A DNA stretch of 64,000 bases from Bryobacterales bacterium F-183 (GCA_016865505.2 AP025252.1:2666001-2730000); one strand, 5' to 3'. Shown: positions 16,531-26,140, counted from the first letter of the stretch. Program-made: numbers and translations. The notes: generated by a model not told the origin, from the sequence alone.

Positions 16531-18903
16531 ATGAAACATTTCGCCGTACACCTGCTCTGCGCCGCTTTGGCGCTGGGGCAGGCGCCGCAAAAACGCGTAT
16601 TCTGGTCGTTTCGCAGTCCGGTGAAGGTCGATCCGCCCGCCGCCGGTGGCGCAACGAATCCAATTGACGCGTTCGGCCGCGCGAAGCTGGCCGAAAAAGG
16701 TCTGGACCTTGCGCCCAAAGCCGATTCGCGAACGCTGTTGCGGCGGCTGTACTTTGACCTCGCCGGTTTGCCACCGAAGCCTGACGAGCTAGGGCAAAAG
16801 TACGAAGACGCGATGGAGTCCTTGCTGCATTCGCGCGCTTACGGCGAGCGTTGGGGAAGGTACTGGCTGGATGTCGTGCGGTTTGGCGAAACTGACGGGG
16901 GCGAGCACAACTACGAACGCTTCCACGCCTGGCCCTACCGCGATTATGTGATCGACGCATTCCAATCCGGGAAGCCGTACAACCAGTTCATTCGCGAACA
17001 GATTGCTGGAGACCTGATCGACCCCAAATTGACTGCCGCCACCGGATTTCTGGTTGCGGGACCGTGGGATCAGGTGAGCGCTGAACTCAATAAAGATAAG
17101 ACTCTGCAACTGCAGGCGCGTATGGACGAGTTGGATGACATGGTCACCACTACGTTCCACACGTTCCAGGGGCTGACCGTCAATTGCGCACGCTGCCACG
17201 ATCATAAGTTCGATCCCATTCCATCGAAGGATTATTACCGCCTGACCGACGTCTTTCAGACGGTTGGATTTGGCACCCGTACAGTTGCCACGCAGGATGA
17301 GGTCGACGCTTGGAAGCAGAAGACGGCCCCGATTCGCGAGCGTCTGCAGCGCTACGAAGCGGTCTTGGCGGACATTGAGCAGCCGGTTCGCGCCAAGCTG
17401 CTCTACACCAAGTACCGTGATTTCGACCAGGGTCGTGATTCGGCGGCGCAACGGCTGCCCTTGAATCCGATTTGGAATCGCAACTTCTTCGCGCCCGCCG
17501 GTGCCAAGCGGTTTCGCTTTGTGATCACCGGGCACAAGGGCGACGCGCCAAAGCTCGAGCGATTTATGGTGCGCGGGGCGACCCCTGTCGAATGGGGCGA
17601 GTGGACCGGCAAGCGCAAAGCGAGCACTGAAAATCCATATGTGATCGAACTGCCGTTTTCCGGGCGTTTTTGGGAGATCACTTGGTCCAGCGACCGGACT
17701 CGTGGCAGCTCAAACGGCATGATCACGGTGTACCGGTTTGAGGCGTCCGACGATGGCTTTACCTGGCGTACCGTCGCATCATCGCTCGACCACGTCGGAG
17801 CTAATGAGCTCGATTTGCCGATGGTGTCGACGGACGAGATCCTGTCGCAGCTCAGTACAGAACAAAAGGCACAGCGCCTGCGGGTGCTGGATGAGATCGC
17901 CAAAATCAAGGCCGAACTCGCGGAATTCCCCGAGCCTCGCAAGTTGTACTCCGCCGTTGCAAAGCCGGGCGCACCGAGCTATTTGCTGGAGCGGGGAAGC
18001 GTCGCAAAGCCCAAAGAGCAGGTGCATGCCGGTACGCTGACAGCCATCGCACAGTTGCCCAATGAGTTGCCGGAAGGAAAGCCTGCGCGGCTAGCATTGG
18101 CGGACTGGATCGCGAGTCCTGAGAATCCACTTACGGCTCGCGTGATTGTGAATCGCGTTTGGTACTACCATTTCGGCCGCGGTTTGGTGAACACGCCAAG
18201 CGACTTCGGCTTAAGTGGTGACCGTCCGTCGCACCCCGAACTGCTCGATTGGCTGGCCGTGTCGTTTGTGGAGAAGGGCTGGGACCTGAAGTGGCTGCAT
18301 CGCCTTATCCTGACCTCCGACACCTATCAGCAGTCTTCGGCGTACAACGAGAAGGCTGCGCAGGTGGACGCTGACAATCGATTGTTGTGGCACATGCCAT
18401 TGCGTCGCATGGATGCGGAGACACTTCGCGATTCGATGCTGGCGGTGACCGGCAATTTGCAGCCGCGCGACGGCGGCCCGGGGTACATGCTGCAGAAGAA
18501 GGGCGACGCGGGGTCGTACATTTACAAGGCGCTGGACAACGATGGACCCGAAGTGTGGGGCCGCAGCGTGTACCGCTTTGTGGTGCGTGGCGGCGAACGG
18601 ATCATGCTCGATAGCTTCGACTGTCCGGACCCTTCAGTTGCGACACCGCAGCGGAGCTTGTCGAACACGCCGGTACAGGCTCTGACCTTGCTGAATAATC
18701 CATTTGTGCTGCGGCAAGCGTCGCTGTTGGCCGCCCGGGTGGCAAAGGAAGAGGACAAAGTCGGCGCAGCGTACCGCTTGTTGTTTCAGCGAGCGCCCAG
18801 TGATCGCGAACGCGAACTGGCAGCTGCGTTTCTGAAAGACCAAAGCCTCGACCTGTACTGTCGCGTGTTATTCAATTCCAACGAGTTTCTGTATGTCCCC
18901 TAA
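16531..18903 (+). CDS. DUF1549/DUF1553 (PSD1) protein without cytochrome domain, with discoidin-like insertion (pair 2)
   Basis: The open frame extends far upstream, antisense to the DAHP synthase gene, but the ATG at 16531 begins a clear signal peptide (MKHFAVHLLCAALALGQAPQ), giving 790 residues. Unlike the other two copies in this window there is no N-terminal PSCyt1 haem domain: DUF1549 starts soon after the signal (YFDLAGLPPKPDEL, YGERWGRYWLDVVRFGETDG) and holds the only CxxCH, CARCHDHKFDPIPSKD. At about residues 326-425 a beta-rich segment reads FRFVITGHKG, FWEITWSSDRT and VYRFEASDDGFTWRTVASS, like an F5/8-type (discoidin) carbohydrate-binding domain. DUF1553 follows (NPLTARVIVNRVWYYHFGRG). 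It overlaps the DUF1501 gene by 11 bases. Confidence 0.9.
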   Translation: MKHFAVHLLCAALALGQAPQKRVFWSFRSPVKVDPPAAGGATNPIDAFGRAKLAEKGLDLAPKADSRTLLRRLYFDLAGLPPKPDELGQKYEDAMESLLHSRAYGERWGRYWLDVVRFGETDGGEHNYERFHAWPYRDYVIDAFQSGKPYNQFIREQIAGDLIDPKLTAATGFLVAGPWDQVSAELNKDKTLQLQARMDELDDMVTTTFHTFQGLTVNCARCHDHKFDPIPSKDYYRLTDVFQTVGFGTRTVATQDEVDAWKQKTAPIRERLQRYEAVLADIEQPVRAKLLYTKYRDFDQGRDSAAQRLPLNPIWNRNFFAPAGAKRFRFVITGHKGDAPKLERFMVRGATPVEWGEWTGKRKASTENPYVIELPFSGRFWEITWSSDRTRGSSNGMITVYRFEASDDGFTWRTVASSLDHVGANELDLPMVSTDEILSQLSTEQKAQRLRVLDEIAKIKAELAEFPEPRKLYSAVAKPGAPSYLLERGSVAKPKEQVHAGTLTAIAQLPNELPEGKPARLALADWIASPENPLTARVIVNRVWYYHFGRGLVNTPSDFGLSGDRPSHPELLDWLAVSFVEKGWDLKWLHRLILTSDTYQQSSAYNEKAAQVDADNRLLWHMPLRRMDAETLRDSMLAVTGNLQPRDGGPGYMLQKKGDAGSYIYKALDNDGPEVWGRSVYRFVVRGGERIMLDSFDCPDPSVATPQRSLSNTPVQALTLLNNPFVLRQASLLAARVAKEEDKVGAAYRLLFQRAPSDRERELAAAFLKDQSLDLYCRVLFNSNEFLYVP

Positions 18904-20293
18904 CCGGCGCAGATTTTTATGGGAGGCGGGCGGCGGCCTCGCGGGCATCGCACTGTCGCAAATGATGGCTAGCGCCGCGACGTCGTCAGAGCGCAAGCCG
19001 GGGCCGCACTTTGCGCCCAAGGCCAAGAACATCATCATGATCTTCTTGCCCGGTGGCATCAGCGCGATTGACACGTTCGACTACAAGCCGGAGCTCGAAA
19101 AACACCACGGCAAGGCGACCACAGGCGCGAACACAATCACGCCGTTCTTTGGTAAGCCCGGTACATTGATGAAGTCACCCTGGACCTTCCGGCCGCGCGG
19201 AAAGTCCGGCAAGTACGTATCCGAGTTGGTGCCGAATCTTGCGGAGCTGACGGATGACCTGACGTTTCTGCATTCGATGGTGGCGCGCTCGAATGCCCAT
19301 GGTCCGGCGTTGTTCCAGATGTCGACGGGGTTTATCTTCCAGGGCTTCCCGTCGATCGGGTCGTGGATTTCGTACGGACTCGGCAGCGAGAATCAGAACC
19401 TGCCGTCCTTTGTAGTGCTGCCCGACCGTCGAGGGCTGCCGCCGTGCGGGGTCGCAAACTGGGGCAATGGATTTCTGCCTGCCGCGCACCAGGGCGTGAT
19501 CTTTGGCGATCAGAAAGAGCCCATTGCGGACATCAAGCCTCCTGCCAGTGTGACAGCGCAAGCGCAGACCGCTTCGTACGATCTGCTGACCCAACTCAAT
19601 GAAGATCACCTGAAGCTGAATCCGGGCGAAGACGCATTAGTAGCGCGCATCAAGTCGTACGAGATGGCGGCGCGCATGCAGATCTCTGCGCCTGAAGTGA
19701 CGGACATCCGCGGTGAGTCCGAAGCGACCCGCGAGATGTACGGCTTGAACGATCCGATCACGCGCGACTACGGGTACAACTGCCTGCTCGCGCGCCGGCT
19801 AGTGGAAAAGGGCGTTCGCTGCATCCAGATGTACAACGGCGGGCACTTTGGTGCGCCGCGCGTGAACTGGGACGGCCATGAGGATTTGCGGGCGAACCAC
19901 AGCAAGATGGCTGCGGTACTGGACAAGCCAACCGCCGCGCTCATTCGCGACCTCAAGCAGCGCGGGATGTTGAAGGACACCCTTGTGGTGTTCACCACCG
20001 AGTTTGGCCGCCTGCCCATCAGCGAAGGCCTAGGCGAAGGCGGGCGCGATCACAATCCCGAAGGCTACACCTCGTTCTTTGTGGGTGCTGGTGTCAAGCC
20101 GGGCATCTCGTACGGCGCTACGGATGAGCTTGGATATAAGGCGGCGGAGAACCCGGTGACCGTGTACGACTTCCACGCCACGATCCTGCATCTATTGGGG
20201 CTCGACCACAAGGATCTGAACTGGTATCACAACGGCATCCGCCGCCGCCTGACCGACGTCCACGGGCATGTCATTCAGCCGGTTCTAGCTTGA
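18893..20293 (+). CDS. DUF1501 domain-containing protein, Tat-exported (pair 2)
   Basis: This 466-residue DUF1501 protein opens with the twin-arginine signal NRRRFLWEAGGGLAGIALS. Conserved blocks are IIMIFLPGGISAIDTFDYKP, FLHSMVARSNAHGPALFQM, LARRLVEKGVRCIQ, NWDGHEDLRANH, VFTTEFGRLPISE, RDHNPEGYTSFFVGAGVKPG and the terminal LGLDHKDLNWYHNGIRRRLTD. The ATG lies inside the upstream PSD1 gene (11-base overlap), so the two are translationally coupled. Compared with pair 1 and pair 3 the signal peptide, the middle region and the NWYHNGIRR end differ, so this is a divergent paralogue rather than a recent copy. Its 3' end overlaps the opposing winged-helix gene by 23 bases. Confidence 0.92.
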   Translation: MSPNRRRFLWEAGGGLAGIALSQMMASAATSSERKPGPHFAPKAKNIIMIFLPGGISAIDTFDYKPELEKHHGKATTGANTITPFFGKPGTLMKSPWTFRPRGKSGKYVSELVPNLAELTDDLTFLHSMVARSNAHGPALFQMSTGFIFQGFPSIGSWISYGLGSENQNLPSFVVLPDRRGLPPCGVANWGNGFLPAAHQGVIFGDQKEPIADIKPPASVTAQAQTASYDLLTQLNEDHLKLNPGEDALVARIKSYEMAARMQISAPEVTDIRGESEATREMYGLNDPITRDYGYNCLLARRLVEKGVRCIQMYNGGHFGAPRVNWDGHEDLRANHSKMAAVLDKPTAALIRDLKQRGMLKDTLVVFTTEFGRLPISEGLGEGGRDHNPEGYTSFFVGAGVKPGISYGATDELGYKAAENPVTVYDFHATILHLLGLDHKDLNWYHNGIRRRLTDVHGHVIQPVLA

Positions 20294-21377
20294 TGTCCAC
20301 CTGGTAGCCTGCTGCCTCGGGCTCCATGAATCGCACAAGACCTTCGGCCTCGTGCGCGAGTTGCTTTTGTACTTTCTTGGCCAACTTTGCAAAAGGAGTA
20401 GCGGTGAGCACCGCCTGCTTCTTCACGATGGCGGTCTGCCAGGTGCCCGCGACAAAGCCATCCACCAGGAAAGTGGGAAGCACCTGCAGATTCTTGGTGA
20501 CCACGCGCGGTCGGTACTCGTCGGCGATGATACGAGACCGATCCACGTGGCTCAGGATGAGGTTGTCAAAAGCAGCCACGAAGCGCGGCGCGACCTCGAT
20601 GTCTGGATCCAGCATCGGCGCGGCGCCGGGCACATCGAACAGTTCGCGTTTTTTTTCATCCCGGTAGCGAGTGAGGTCCGGGTGGGCGGCGAACAGTACC
20701 TTGCCACTCTTCAGGCCGGACCAGCTTTGAAAGTCCGCAATCGTGGCGGGTCCGAAGGCTCGCAGGTACGCCAGAACGATGTCGGTCTCCACTTTGGGCT
20801 TGCCGGCCCGCGGTGCAAGCTCGAAGGGTGAGTCCCCGGTGAACGCCCAAAGATTGCCGGCATCAGGCACCGTGACCAAGGGCAGGTGCATGCGTACGGC
20901 AAACCCCAGGGCACGCTCGTCGCTGAGATCCGGGAAGGCGGCGGTCAATTGTGGGCGAAGTTCAGCGAAGGTACAGGGCTTGCGGGCGATGATGCGCGAC
21001 GCCTCACTGGTGAGGCGGGCGAGATCAAAGGTGGCGGCGCGATCTTTCAGAATGGACTGCATCCCGCTCGATAGGGCCGGCTGCAGGGCTCCACGAAATG
21101 CGGGGTACTGGCGCATCGTGAGCAGGTGCAGTGTGCCTCGCATCGCTGTCGCGCGAACCACTGTCCTAGCGGCGAGCAGATCGTGCAGGTCCTCCCTGCG
21201 AAAGTTGGCGATTCGGGTCCAGAGCCCAACAAACGGAGGGCGGGCTTGCTGGGCCTGCAGACCCGCGAGCGCGTCGACGACGTCGGGGATCGCGGCCGGT
21301 TGCGGAGGCTGCAAAAGGAACTGGCGGGCCAGGAGGGTACGGTTGATTTGGCGGGCGGTGAGCACGGGATGCCCCAT
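20271..21377 (-). CDS. Winged helix DNA-binding domain-containing protein (HTH_42 / YcaQ-AlkX related)
   Basis: This 368-residue cytoplasmic protein begins LTARQINRTLLARQFLLQ and continues with ALAGLQAQQARPPFVGLW and TMRGTLHLL-like segments (here TAMRGTLHLLTMRQYP), the hallmark of the HTH_42 family. Later motifs include FDNLILSHVDRSRII, the C-terminal wing pattern VDGFVAGTWQ and VRFMEPEAAGYQV. Some relatives (AlkX/YcaQ group) unhook DNA interstrand crosslinks, but their catalytic residues are not evident to me here. Many actinobacterial and acidobacterial members remain uncharacterised, so no reaction is assigned. It is a single minus-strand gene between plus-strand neighbours. Confidence 0.82.
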   Translation of the reverse strand: MGHPVLTARQINRTLLARQFLLQPPQPAAIPDVVDALAGLQAQQARPPFVGLWTRIANFRREDLHDLLAARTVVRATAMRGTLHLLTMRQYPAFRGALQPALSSGMQSILKDRAATFDLARLTSEASRIIARKPCTFAELRPQLTAAFPDLSDERALGFAVRMHLPLVTVPDAGNLWAFTGDSPFELAPRAGKPKVETDIVLAYLRAFGPATIADFQSWSGLKSGKVLFAAHPDLTRYRDEKKRELFDVPGAAPMLDPDIEVAPRFVAAFDNLILSHVDRSRIIADEYRPRVVTKNLQVLPTFLVDGFVAGTWQTAIVKKQAVLTATPFAKLAKKVQKQLAHEAEGLVRFMEPEAAGYQVDIKLEPAE

Positions 21378-21447
21378 GTTACGATGCGACTAGATCGTTT
21401 TGGATGGCTGGAACTGCGATTTCGGCCACCGTTTCGTTGGTGCCACT

Positions 21448-22350
21448 ATGTATAACGCCTACTTTGGATTCGAGGAAAGCCCCTTTAACCTGAGTCCGGA
21501 TCCGGCCTTTTTTTACCGGTCCTCTCAGCATGAAGAAGCGCTCGCGAATTTGATTTATGGCGTGCAGAGCCGCAAAGGATTCATTGTCCTAACCGGCGAA
21601 GTGGGTACCGGCAAAACAACGATGCTCGAATGCCTCCGCGATTATTTGGATGCGCAGCGGATGGAGTTCGCCTTTGTTTTTAACAGCCGCATCACAAGCG
21701 AACAGTTCTTCCAGATGATCGCGTACGATCTGGATTTGCGGTGCAACCACACCTCAAAAACAGAAGTCCTGTTTGCGCTCAACCACTTGCTGATCACCAG
21801 GGCGAATGAAGGTCGCACCAGCGTTCTGATCATCGACGAAGCGCATAACCTGGATTGGGAAGTGCTTGAAGAGATCCGGCTGCTGGGCAACCTCGAGAAT
21901 CGCCGCGGCAAGCTGTTGCAGATCATCCTCGCCGGGCAACCGGAACTGGATCGCAAGCTCGACGCGCCGAACTTGCGCCAGTTGAAACAGCGCATCGTGC
22001 TGCGGTGTTCGCTGAACCCGTTCTCGTACGACGACACGGCAGAGTACATCAATACGCGCATGTCGCTCGCTGGGATGCCCAATCAGACCGTGTTTTCGCC
22101 GGACCTGATCCAGGAAATCCACTCTCGCACCGGCGGTATTCCCCGCCTCATCAACGCGATTTGCGACAACCTGCTGCTCACCTGCTTTGCCATGGAAACC
22201 AAAGAAGCAACCGTGGCGATGCTCGACGAGGTCTGCCGTGACATGCGTTTGGAATGGGCAGGGTCGCGAGTGCGCGGACAACGGTCACGCTTCTCCGACG
22301 ATGCCGGCTCGCCGTTTGAACAGACGCCGTACTACACGCGCGGCGATTAA
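21448..22350 (+). CDS. ExeA/GspA-like AAA ATPase
   Basis: The open frame starts earlier (21400), but the family start is the ATG at 21448 giving MYNAYFGFEESPFNLSPDP, a 300-residue protein. It shows the ExeA N-terminus, Walker A GEVGTGKTT, Walker B VLIIDEAHNLD, a sensor segment QIILAGQPELD with RQLKQRIVLRC, and the C-terminal lid GGIPRLINAICDNLLL. In Aeromonas, ExeA with ExeB helps assemble the type II secretin; in other bacteria such ATPases serve exopolysaccharide export. This copy has no C-terminal membrane segment or peptidoglycan-binding domain and no secretion genes adjacent, so its partner is unknown. Confidence 0.87.
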   Translation: MYNAYFGFEESPFNLSPDPAFFYRSSQHEEALANLIYGVQSRKGFIVLTGEVGTGKTTMLECLRDYLDAQRMEFAFVFNSRITSEQFFQMIAYDLDLRCNHTSKTEVLFALNHLLITRANEGRTSVLIIDEAHNLDWEVLEEIRLLGNLENRRGKLLQIILAGQPELDRKLDAPNLRQLKQRIVLRCSLNPFSYDDTAEYINTRMSLAGMPNQTVFSPDLIQEIHSRTGGIPRLINAICDNLLLTCFAMETKEATVAMLDEVCRDMRLEWAGSRVRGQRSRFSDDAGSPFEQTPYYTRGD

Positions 22351-22377
22351 TCCCTAGCGTCTTTTCTTTTTCCTCAG

Positions 22378-23730
22378 ATGGGCCTACGTTTACTGCTGTT
22401 GGTGGTGATCCTCACCCTCAATGCGTTCTTTGCAGCAGCGGAAACAGCCTTGGTGTCGGTGCGCAAATCGCGCCTGAAGTCGCGCGCGGACCAAGGTGAG
22501 GCCGGCGCCCAAATCGCGCTGGGCCTCCTGGAACATCCCGAACGTTTGCTGTCGGTGTCCCAGGTGGGCATGACGATCACCGCCCTCGGCCTCGGTTGGG
22601 CTGGCGAAGAGACGGTCTACGAGCTATTTGTCGGCGCGCTGCATCCGGTGATTACCGAAGAGACCAAGCGCTTTCTACACGCGTTGAGCTTTGTCCTGGC
22701 GTTCCTGGTAATCAGCTTTGTCCACATCATCGTCGGCGAGGTGATTCCCAAGAATCTTGCGTTCTCAAAGCCGGACCGCTTGGCCGTATTGCTGGCGCCG
22801 CCACTGCTGGTGTTCCAGCGCATCTCGGCCCCGTTCGTTTGGGTGGTCGAGCGATGTTCAGCGTGGATTACGCGACAACTCGGCCTGTCCGGTGGAGGTC
22901 ACGGCGCTTCCGGAGGCGGGCACTCGCCGGAAGAGATCAAGTTCATTGTGTCCGCCAGCAGAGAAGAAGGCTACATCGAAGAGTTCGAGTCCAAGGCGAT
23001 CTCCCGCCTGCTGGACCTGCAAAATGTGTACGTCCGCGAAGTGATGGTGCCGCGCAACGAAGTTGTGGCGGTGGGCGTGGACGCGAGCCTGGACGAGGTG
23101 CTGGCCTGCATGCTGGAACACAAGTATTCCCGTGTGCCGGTGTACGAAGGGACAATCGACCAAATCATTGGCGTCCTGCACTACAAGGACCTCATGCGCA
23201 TCTGGCAGGACCGCCGGAATGTCCTGCAGCAGAAGCGCCCGGAGCGGCCATTCCGCATCCGCAGGTACATCCGCAAGATCCTGATTGTGCCGGAGACGAA
23301 GATGTTGCATCACCTCGTCGATGAGTTCCGCGAAAGCCACACACACTTGGCGGCGGTGGTGGATGAGCACGGTACGGTGGCGGGAATCGTCACGCTGGAA
23401 GATGCCTTTGAACAGATTTTTGGCGAAATCGTCGACGAGCACGATGTCCGCATCCAAAAGATGGACAGTGAGGCCGCGGCGGTAGACGTGGAAGGCACGA
23501 TCCTGATTCGCGATCTGGCGGCTATGCATCGCATCGAACTGCCTGGAGATTCTGGGTTTGAGACTCTGGCCGGCTTCCTCCTGTTTAAGCTGGGACGCAT
23601 CCCAGAGAAGGCTGGCGAGGAAGTGGAATACGGTGGGCGCCGCTATACGATCGCCGAGATGGAACGGAACCGTATTGCCCGAGTGCGCATAGAGAAGATT
23701 GAGCCGATGGCAGTGAGTGAGGCGTCGTAA
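22378..23730 (+). CDS. CorC/HlyC (CNNM-CBS) family membrane protein
   Basis: This 450-residue inner-membrane protein has an N-terminal CNNM/DUF21 domain with about four helices (NAFFAAAETALVSVRKSRL; SFVLAFLVISFVHIIVGEVIPK), an acidic linker with a glycine/histidine-rich turn (SGGGHGASGGGH, about residues 172-183), a CBS pair (VMVPRNEVVAV..., YSRVPVYEG..., THLAAVVDEHGTVAGIVTLED) and the C-terminal CorC_HlyC transporter-associated domain (GDSGFETLAGFLL, LGRIPEKAGEE). Family members influence magnesium/cobalt efflux; the name hemolysin is historical. It ends immediately before the GTG of the next gene, which suggests co-expression. Confidence 0.92.
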   Translation: MGLRLLLLVVILTLNAFFAAAETALVSVRKSRLKSRADQGEAGAQIALGLLEHPERLLSVSQVGMTITALGLGWAGEETVYELFVGALHPVITEETKRFLHALSFVLAFLVISFVHIIVGEVIPKNLAFSKPDRLAVLLAPPLLVFQRISAPFVWVVERCSAWITRQLGLSGGGHGASGGGHSPEEIKFIVSASREEGYIEEFESKAISRLLDLQNVYVREVMVPRNEVVAVGVDASLDEVLACMLEHKYSRVPVYEGTIDQIIGVLHYKDLMRIWQDRRNVLQQKRPERPFRIRRYIRKILIVPETKMLHHLVDEFRESHTHLAAVVDEHGTVAGIVTLEDAFEQIFGEIVDEHDVRIQKMDSEAAAVDVEGTILIRDLAAMHRIELPGDSGFETLAGFLLFKLGRIPEKAGEEVEYGGRRYTIAEMERNRIARVRIEKIEPMAVSEAS

Positions 23731-24531
23731 GTGGATCAGAAAACGATTCGTAGTCTATCGGTTAGCTTCCGGCGGTTGCGTACGTTCCGCAGTGAGAAGG
23801 AATGGAGCGCGGCTTTGCTCGATGCTTGCGCACCGTTTTGTTCGCGGTCGGCACTGCTGGTGCTGAACGGTACGAAACTCGAATGGAAGGCGGCCAAAGG
23901 GTTCGAACTCGTCACGCCGCAGGCACCTGTGTTCGCGATTTCGGATGCGGCAGCGTTCGCAGCGGCCATCGAGACACGCGAAATCACTGTTGCCCTGTGT
24001 ACGCGCGCGGAGGTGTCAGCAGCCATGACCCATGCCTTGGGCGACGATCCCGGCCGCAGAGCAACCTTGGCGCCCGTATCCACCCCCGATCGCGTCGCAG
24101 CGGTGATCTACGCCGAAGATGCTGACGCCGCTGGATTGGAAGTGGTCGCCATCGCGGCTGGGCTAGCACTCGATAGTCATTCCCTGCGCAGCCGTACCTC
24201 TGTGGGAAAAGGCATTCTGCAGCAGATCGCACCAGCGGTACCGGCGGGAGTTGCAGCCGAGGACGAGGAAGCCCATCTGCGTGCACAGAGGTTTGCCCGC
24301 AAGCAAGCGGCGGAGATCCGTTTGTACGAATCCGAACGCGTGGAGGCCGCTCGTACCAACCTGAATCTTTATGAAGGCGCCGTGCGTGAACGCATCGACA
24401 CCGCGCGCAACGCGTACGACACGCAGTTTGCCGGTGTGAACGTCGATTACCTGCATCGCGAACTGGTGCGCGTACTCGCGGACGACAATGAGGAAGCGAT
24501 GGGTGTCGACTATCCTGGTCCCTTGCGGTAA
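23731..24531 (+). CDS. GAF-like protein with conserved C-terminal helical module, function unknown
   Basis: This 266-residue cytoplasmic protein is translated from a GTG that directly follows the TAA of the CorC-like gene. The N-terminal 155 residues look like a degenerate GAF domain (sensory alpha/beta pattern: SALLVLNGTKLEWKAAKGF, LAPVSTPDRVAAVIYAEDA). The C-terminal part, about residues 185-260, reads HLRAQRFARKQAAEIRLYES, then YEGAVRERIDTARNAYD and a DYLHRELVRVLADDNEE tail. Similar modules occur at the C-termini of regulatory proteins in acidobacteria and deltaproteobacteria (from memory). No DNA-binding or enzymatic motif is visible. It may be a regulatory partner, but nothing in the sequence fixes its role. 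Confidence 0.7.
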   Translation: MDQKTIRSLSVSFRRLRTFRSEKEWSAALLDACAPFCSRSALLVLNGTKLEWKAAKGFELVTPQAPVFAISDAAAFAAAIETREITVALCTRAEVSAAMTHALGDDPGRRATLAPVSTPDRVAAVIYAEDADAAGLEVVAIAAGLALDSHSLRSRTSVGKGILQQIAPAVPAGVAAEDEEAHLRAQRFARKQAAEIRLYESERVEAARTNLNLYEGAVRERIDTARNAYDTQFAGVNVDYLHRELVRVLADDNEEAMGVDYPGPLR

Positions 24532-24577
24532 CGCGATATCATGGAAGTTCCCACACACAGTCTGAGGAATTTCTTCT

Positions 24578-26140
24578 TTGCCGTCCCCTGTCCCTACTAA
24601 CACGCCCCACACTACGATTGAAGTGCTGCGCCAGCAGCGGATCGACAAGGCTACCGCGCTACGCGGTATGGGCCTTGATCCTTATCCGTCGAAAAGCTCC
24701 CGCACCACCTACGTTGGGCCGATCCTTGTCGACTTTGAGGCCAACGACGGCAAAGACGTGACGATTGCTGGGCGCCTCATCTCCTGGCGCAAGCAGGGCG
24801 GTATGGCGTTCGGTCACATTCAGGATCAGACGGGCGAAATTCAACTGATGCTGCGCCGTCAGACTCTGGCTCCCACGGATGCATCGACCAACGTCCTCGG
24901 CTACGAGGATCTCAAACTGCTCGACATCGGCGACATTGTGGAAGCCAAGGGCAAGGTGGGCAAGTCGCAACGCGGCGAGATCTCGATCTTTGTCGATAGC
25001 CTGCGATTCCTGACTAAGAGTCTGCGCCCGCTGCCCGACAAGTGGGCTGGTATTGCGGATCGCGAAATTTCCATCCGCAAGCGCTACCTGGACATGGTGT
25101 CCGAGCCTGAGAAAAAGCGCCGCTTTGAGGCCATCGGCCGGATGCTGTTCGAGATCCGCCGGTTCCTGAAGGAGCGCGGCTTCCTGGAATTCCACACGCC
25201 GGTGATCCAGCCGCAGTACGGTGGTGGTACCGCAAAGCCGTTCCGCACCACTGTGAATGCGCTGTCCACGGAGATGTACCTGTCGATCTCGCATGAACTC
25301 TACCTGAAGCGTTTGATCGCCGCAGGGTTCGACAGGGTGTTCACCATCGGCCGGTACTTCCGTAACGAAGGCATCGACCGTAGCCATCACCCCGAGTTCT
25401 CGATGATTGAGACGATGACGGCGTATGAGAACTACGAGTACAACATGGAACTCGTCGAGTCCCTTTTCCGCCACATCGCCGTACATGCTTTTGGCAAGAC
25501 CGTATTCCAGGTCGGCGAGCACCAGGTGGACTTTGAGCAGCCCTGGGCGCGCCTCAATATGGCGGACATCGTGAAGGAACGCACGGGCATCGACTTCCGC
25601 ACCGTCGAAGCCACCGAGCAAGCCAATGAGTATCTCAAGCAGTTGGGCATCGAAGCGGAGGCGCAGACTGTTGGTCATGCTTTGGTGCATGCCTTCGAAG
25701 AGAAGGTCGCGCCGACTCTGATTCAGCCGACCCTGGTGTACGGCCACCCGATCGAGATCTCGCCTCTGGCAAAGCCCATGCGCGACGATCCACGGTTTGT
25801 GGAGCGCTTTGAGATCTTCATCGGCGGCATTGAGTGCGGAGACAACTGGAGTGAGCAGAACGACCCGGTGACGCTACTCGAGCGCTGGCGGCAGATGTAC
25901 AAGCATGACCATCGCGAAGGCGAATACCAGCCGCTCGATTACGACTTTTTGGAGATGCTCGAACACGGCATGCCGCCCACCACAGGTATCGGGCCGGGCA
26001 TTGAGCGCATGGCGATGATCTTCACCGAACAGTCTGACATCTACGACGTCATCTTCTTCCCGTTGATGAAGCCCGTGTTGTCGCAGACAAATAGGGCAAT
26101 CTATAAAATTGAAGGCGTAGCCGTTTCCGAAGAGGATTAG
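24578..26140 (+). CDS. lysS: Lysyl-tRNA synthetase, class II
   Basis: This 520-residue enzyme charges tRNA-Lys. The start is a TTG at 24578, preceded by TGAGGAAT at eight bases. An OB-fold anticodon-binding domain (about residues 65-170, with GRLISWRKQGGMAFGHIQDQ) precedes the class II core: motif 1 around FLEFHTPVIQPQYGG, motif 2 RYFRNEGIDRSHHPEFSMIE and motif 3 GIGPGIERMAMIF. The length matches the LysU/LysS family with a slightly longer N-terminus. The gene is followed after 20 bases by a tRNA-Leu gene, so the two may share a transcript. Confidence 0.96.
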   Translation: MPSPVPTNTPHTTIEVLRQQRIDKATALRGMGLDPYPSKSSRTTYVGPILVDFEANDGKDVTIAGRLISWRKQGGMAFGHIQDQTGEIQLMLRRQTLAPTDASTNVLGYEDLKLLDIGDIVEAKGKVGKSQRGEISIFVDSLRFLTKSLRPLPDKWAGIADREISIRKRYLDMVSEPEKKRRFEAIGRMLFEIRRFLKERGFLEFHTPVIQPQYGGGTAKPFRTTVNALSTEMYLSISHELYLKRLIAAGFDRVFTIGRYFRNEGIDRSHHPEFSMIETMTAYENYEYNMELVESLFRHIAVHAFGKTVFQVGEHQVDFEQPWARLNMADIVKERTGIDFRTVEATEQANEYLKQLGIEAEAQTVGHALVHAFEEKVAPTLIQPTLVYGHPIEISPLAKPMRDDPRFVERFEIFIGGIECGDNWSEQNDPVTLLERWRQMYKHDHREGEYQPLDYDFLEMLEHGMPPTTGIGPGIERMAMIFTEQSDIYDVIFFPLMKPVLSQTNRAIYKIEGVAVSEED

